Of a stretch of DNA of 5,166 nt, positions 5,067 to 5,166 are shown in pieces (the stretch's first letter is position 1; each line of letters opens with the position of its first letter). Both the position numbers and the translations under genes were made by a program. The notes under the pieces were generated by a model. The model did not search any database and had not been told where the DNA came from. It saw only the letters and a list, made by a program, of their open reading frames with translations. Origin of the DNA: an uncultured Clostridia bacterium (lineage in GTDB: Bacteria > Bacillota > Clostridia > TANB77 > CAG-508); NCBI GenBank assembly GCA_947626705.1, contig CANQTJ010000106.1, positions 1-5,166 of the forward strand. The letters run 5' to 3'.

Positions 5067-5166
5067 AATATTTTTAATACTATAGAAAGATATAATACTT
5101 ATTTAGTATGTGATAGAGATGAATTTACATCTTTTTATGACAAAGTGTTTAAATCTGCAAATTTAT
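5067..5166 (+). pseudogene. Start-less fragment resembling an RloB-like protein, runs off the window
   Basis: After a stop at 5064-5066 the frame is open to the window end and reads, in part, RYNTYLVCDRDEFTSFYDKV and then FKSANL. There is no ATG, GTG or TTG start and no RBS in this frame. The pattern of a hydrophobic strand, DRDE, then a Phe/Tyr-rich helix is what RloB-family proteins show around their conserved acidic motif; these accompany AAA ATPases or restriction-modification loci in phage defence. The N-terminal part expected before this motif is missing, so it is read as a 5'-truncated remnant. The assignment rests on about 25 residues, and another TOPRIM-like family is possible. Confidence 0.4.

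Noticed and set aside
4442..5166. Integration attachment site (attL/attR) based on the tRNA-Thr 3' end
   Set aside because: No second copy of the tRNA 3' sequence is present downstream in the window, so no att pair can be shown.

Overview
The window is very AT-rich. It carries a sporulation-type sigma factor (SigH), a GH18 cell-wall hydrolase of the spore-cortex/peptidoglycan type, strong GGAGG-like ribosome binding sites and a tRNA gene with encoded CCA. Together these point to a low-GC, spore-forming Bacillota lineage, most likely a Clostridia member of the gut type. The taxon is an inference from gene content and base composition.

Layout. Bases 1-216 hold the tail of whatever lies upstream, an AT-rich hairpin, and a good sigma-A-like promoter (110-138) for the first gene. 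Gene 1 (217-795) encodes a small pilin-like protein. It has a type IV pilin N-terminus joined to a C-terminal domain of the kind usually seen at the ends of phage tail/receptor-binding proteins, and it is closed by a long hairpin (834-882). After an AT-rich gap come two tightly spaced genes: an AlkD-like DNA glycosylase (1106-1798) and a membrane-anchored hydrolase with a stalk-like domain, an SH3-like domain and a GH18 domain (1806-3509). A sigma-A-like promoter (3629-3658) and a strong RBS then lead into sigH (3692-4327), which ends in a perfect hairpin (4328-4377). A tRNA-Thr(GGU) gene follows (4389-4464), with its own terminator.

The last 650 bases, immediately 3' of the tRNA, look like a graveyard. 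They hold a stump of a serine-recombinase catalytic domain (4521-4634) and a frameshifted C-terminal piece of a pyroglutamyl-peptidase-like gene (4636-4869). After these come a G+C-rich structured segment with a strong terminator (4961-5029) and a start-less fragment resembling RloB-type defence proteins at the window edge (5067-5166). This is consistent with repeated insertion and decay of mobile or defence DNA next to a tRNA gene.

How the parts relate. sigH and the GH18 protein both fit a sporulating, cell-wall-remodelling lifestyle. The alkylation-repair gene is probably only co-transcribed with the hydrolase. The most noteworthy items are the pilin/phage-tail-domain fusion, the unassigned structured RNA candidate and the decayed mobile/defence cluster after the tRNA. 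No complete, clearly new multi-gene system is visible in the window.
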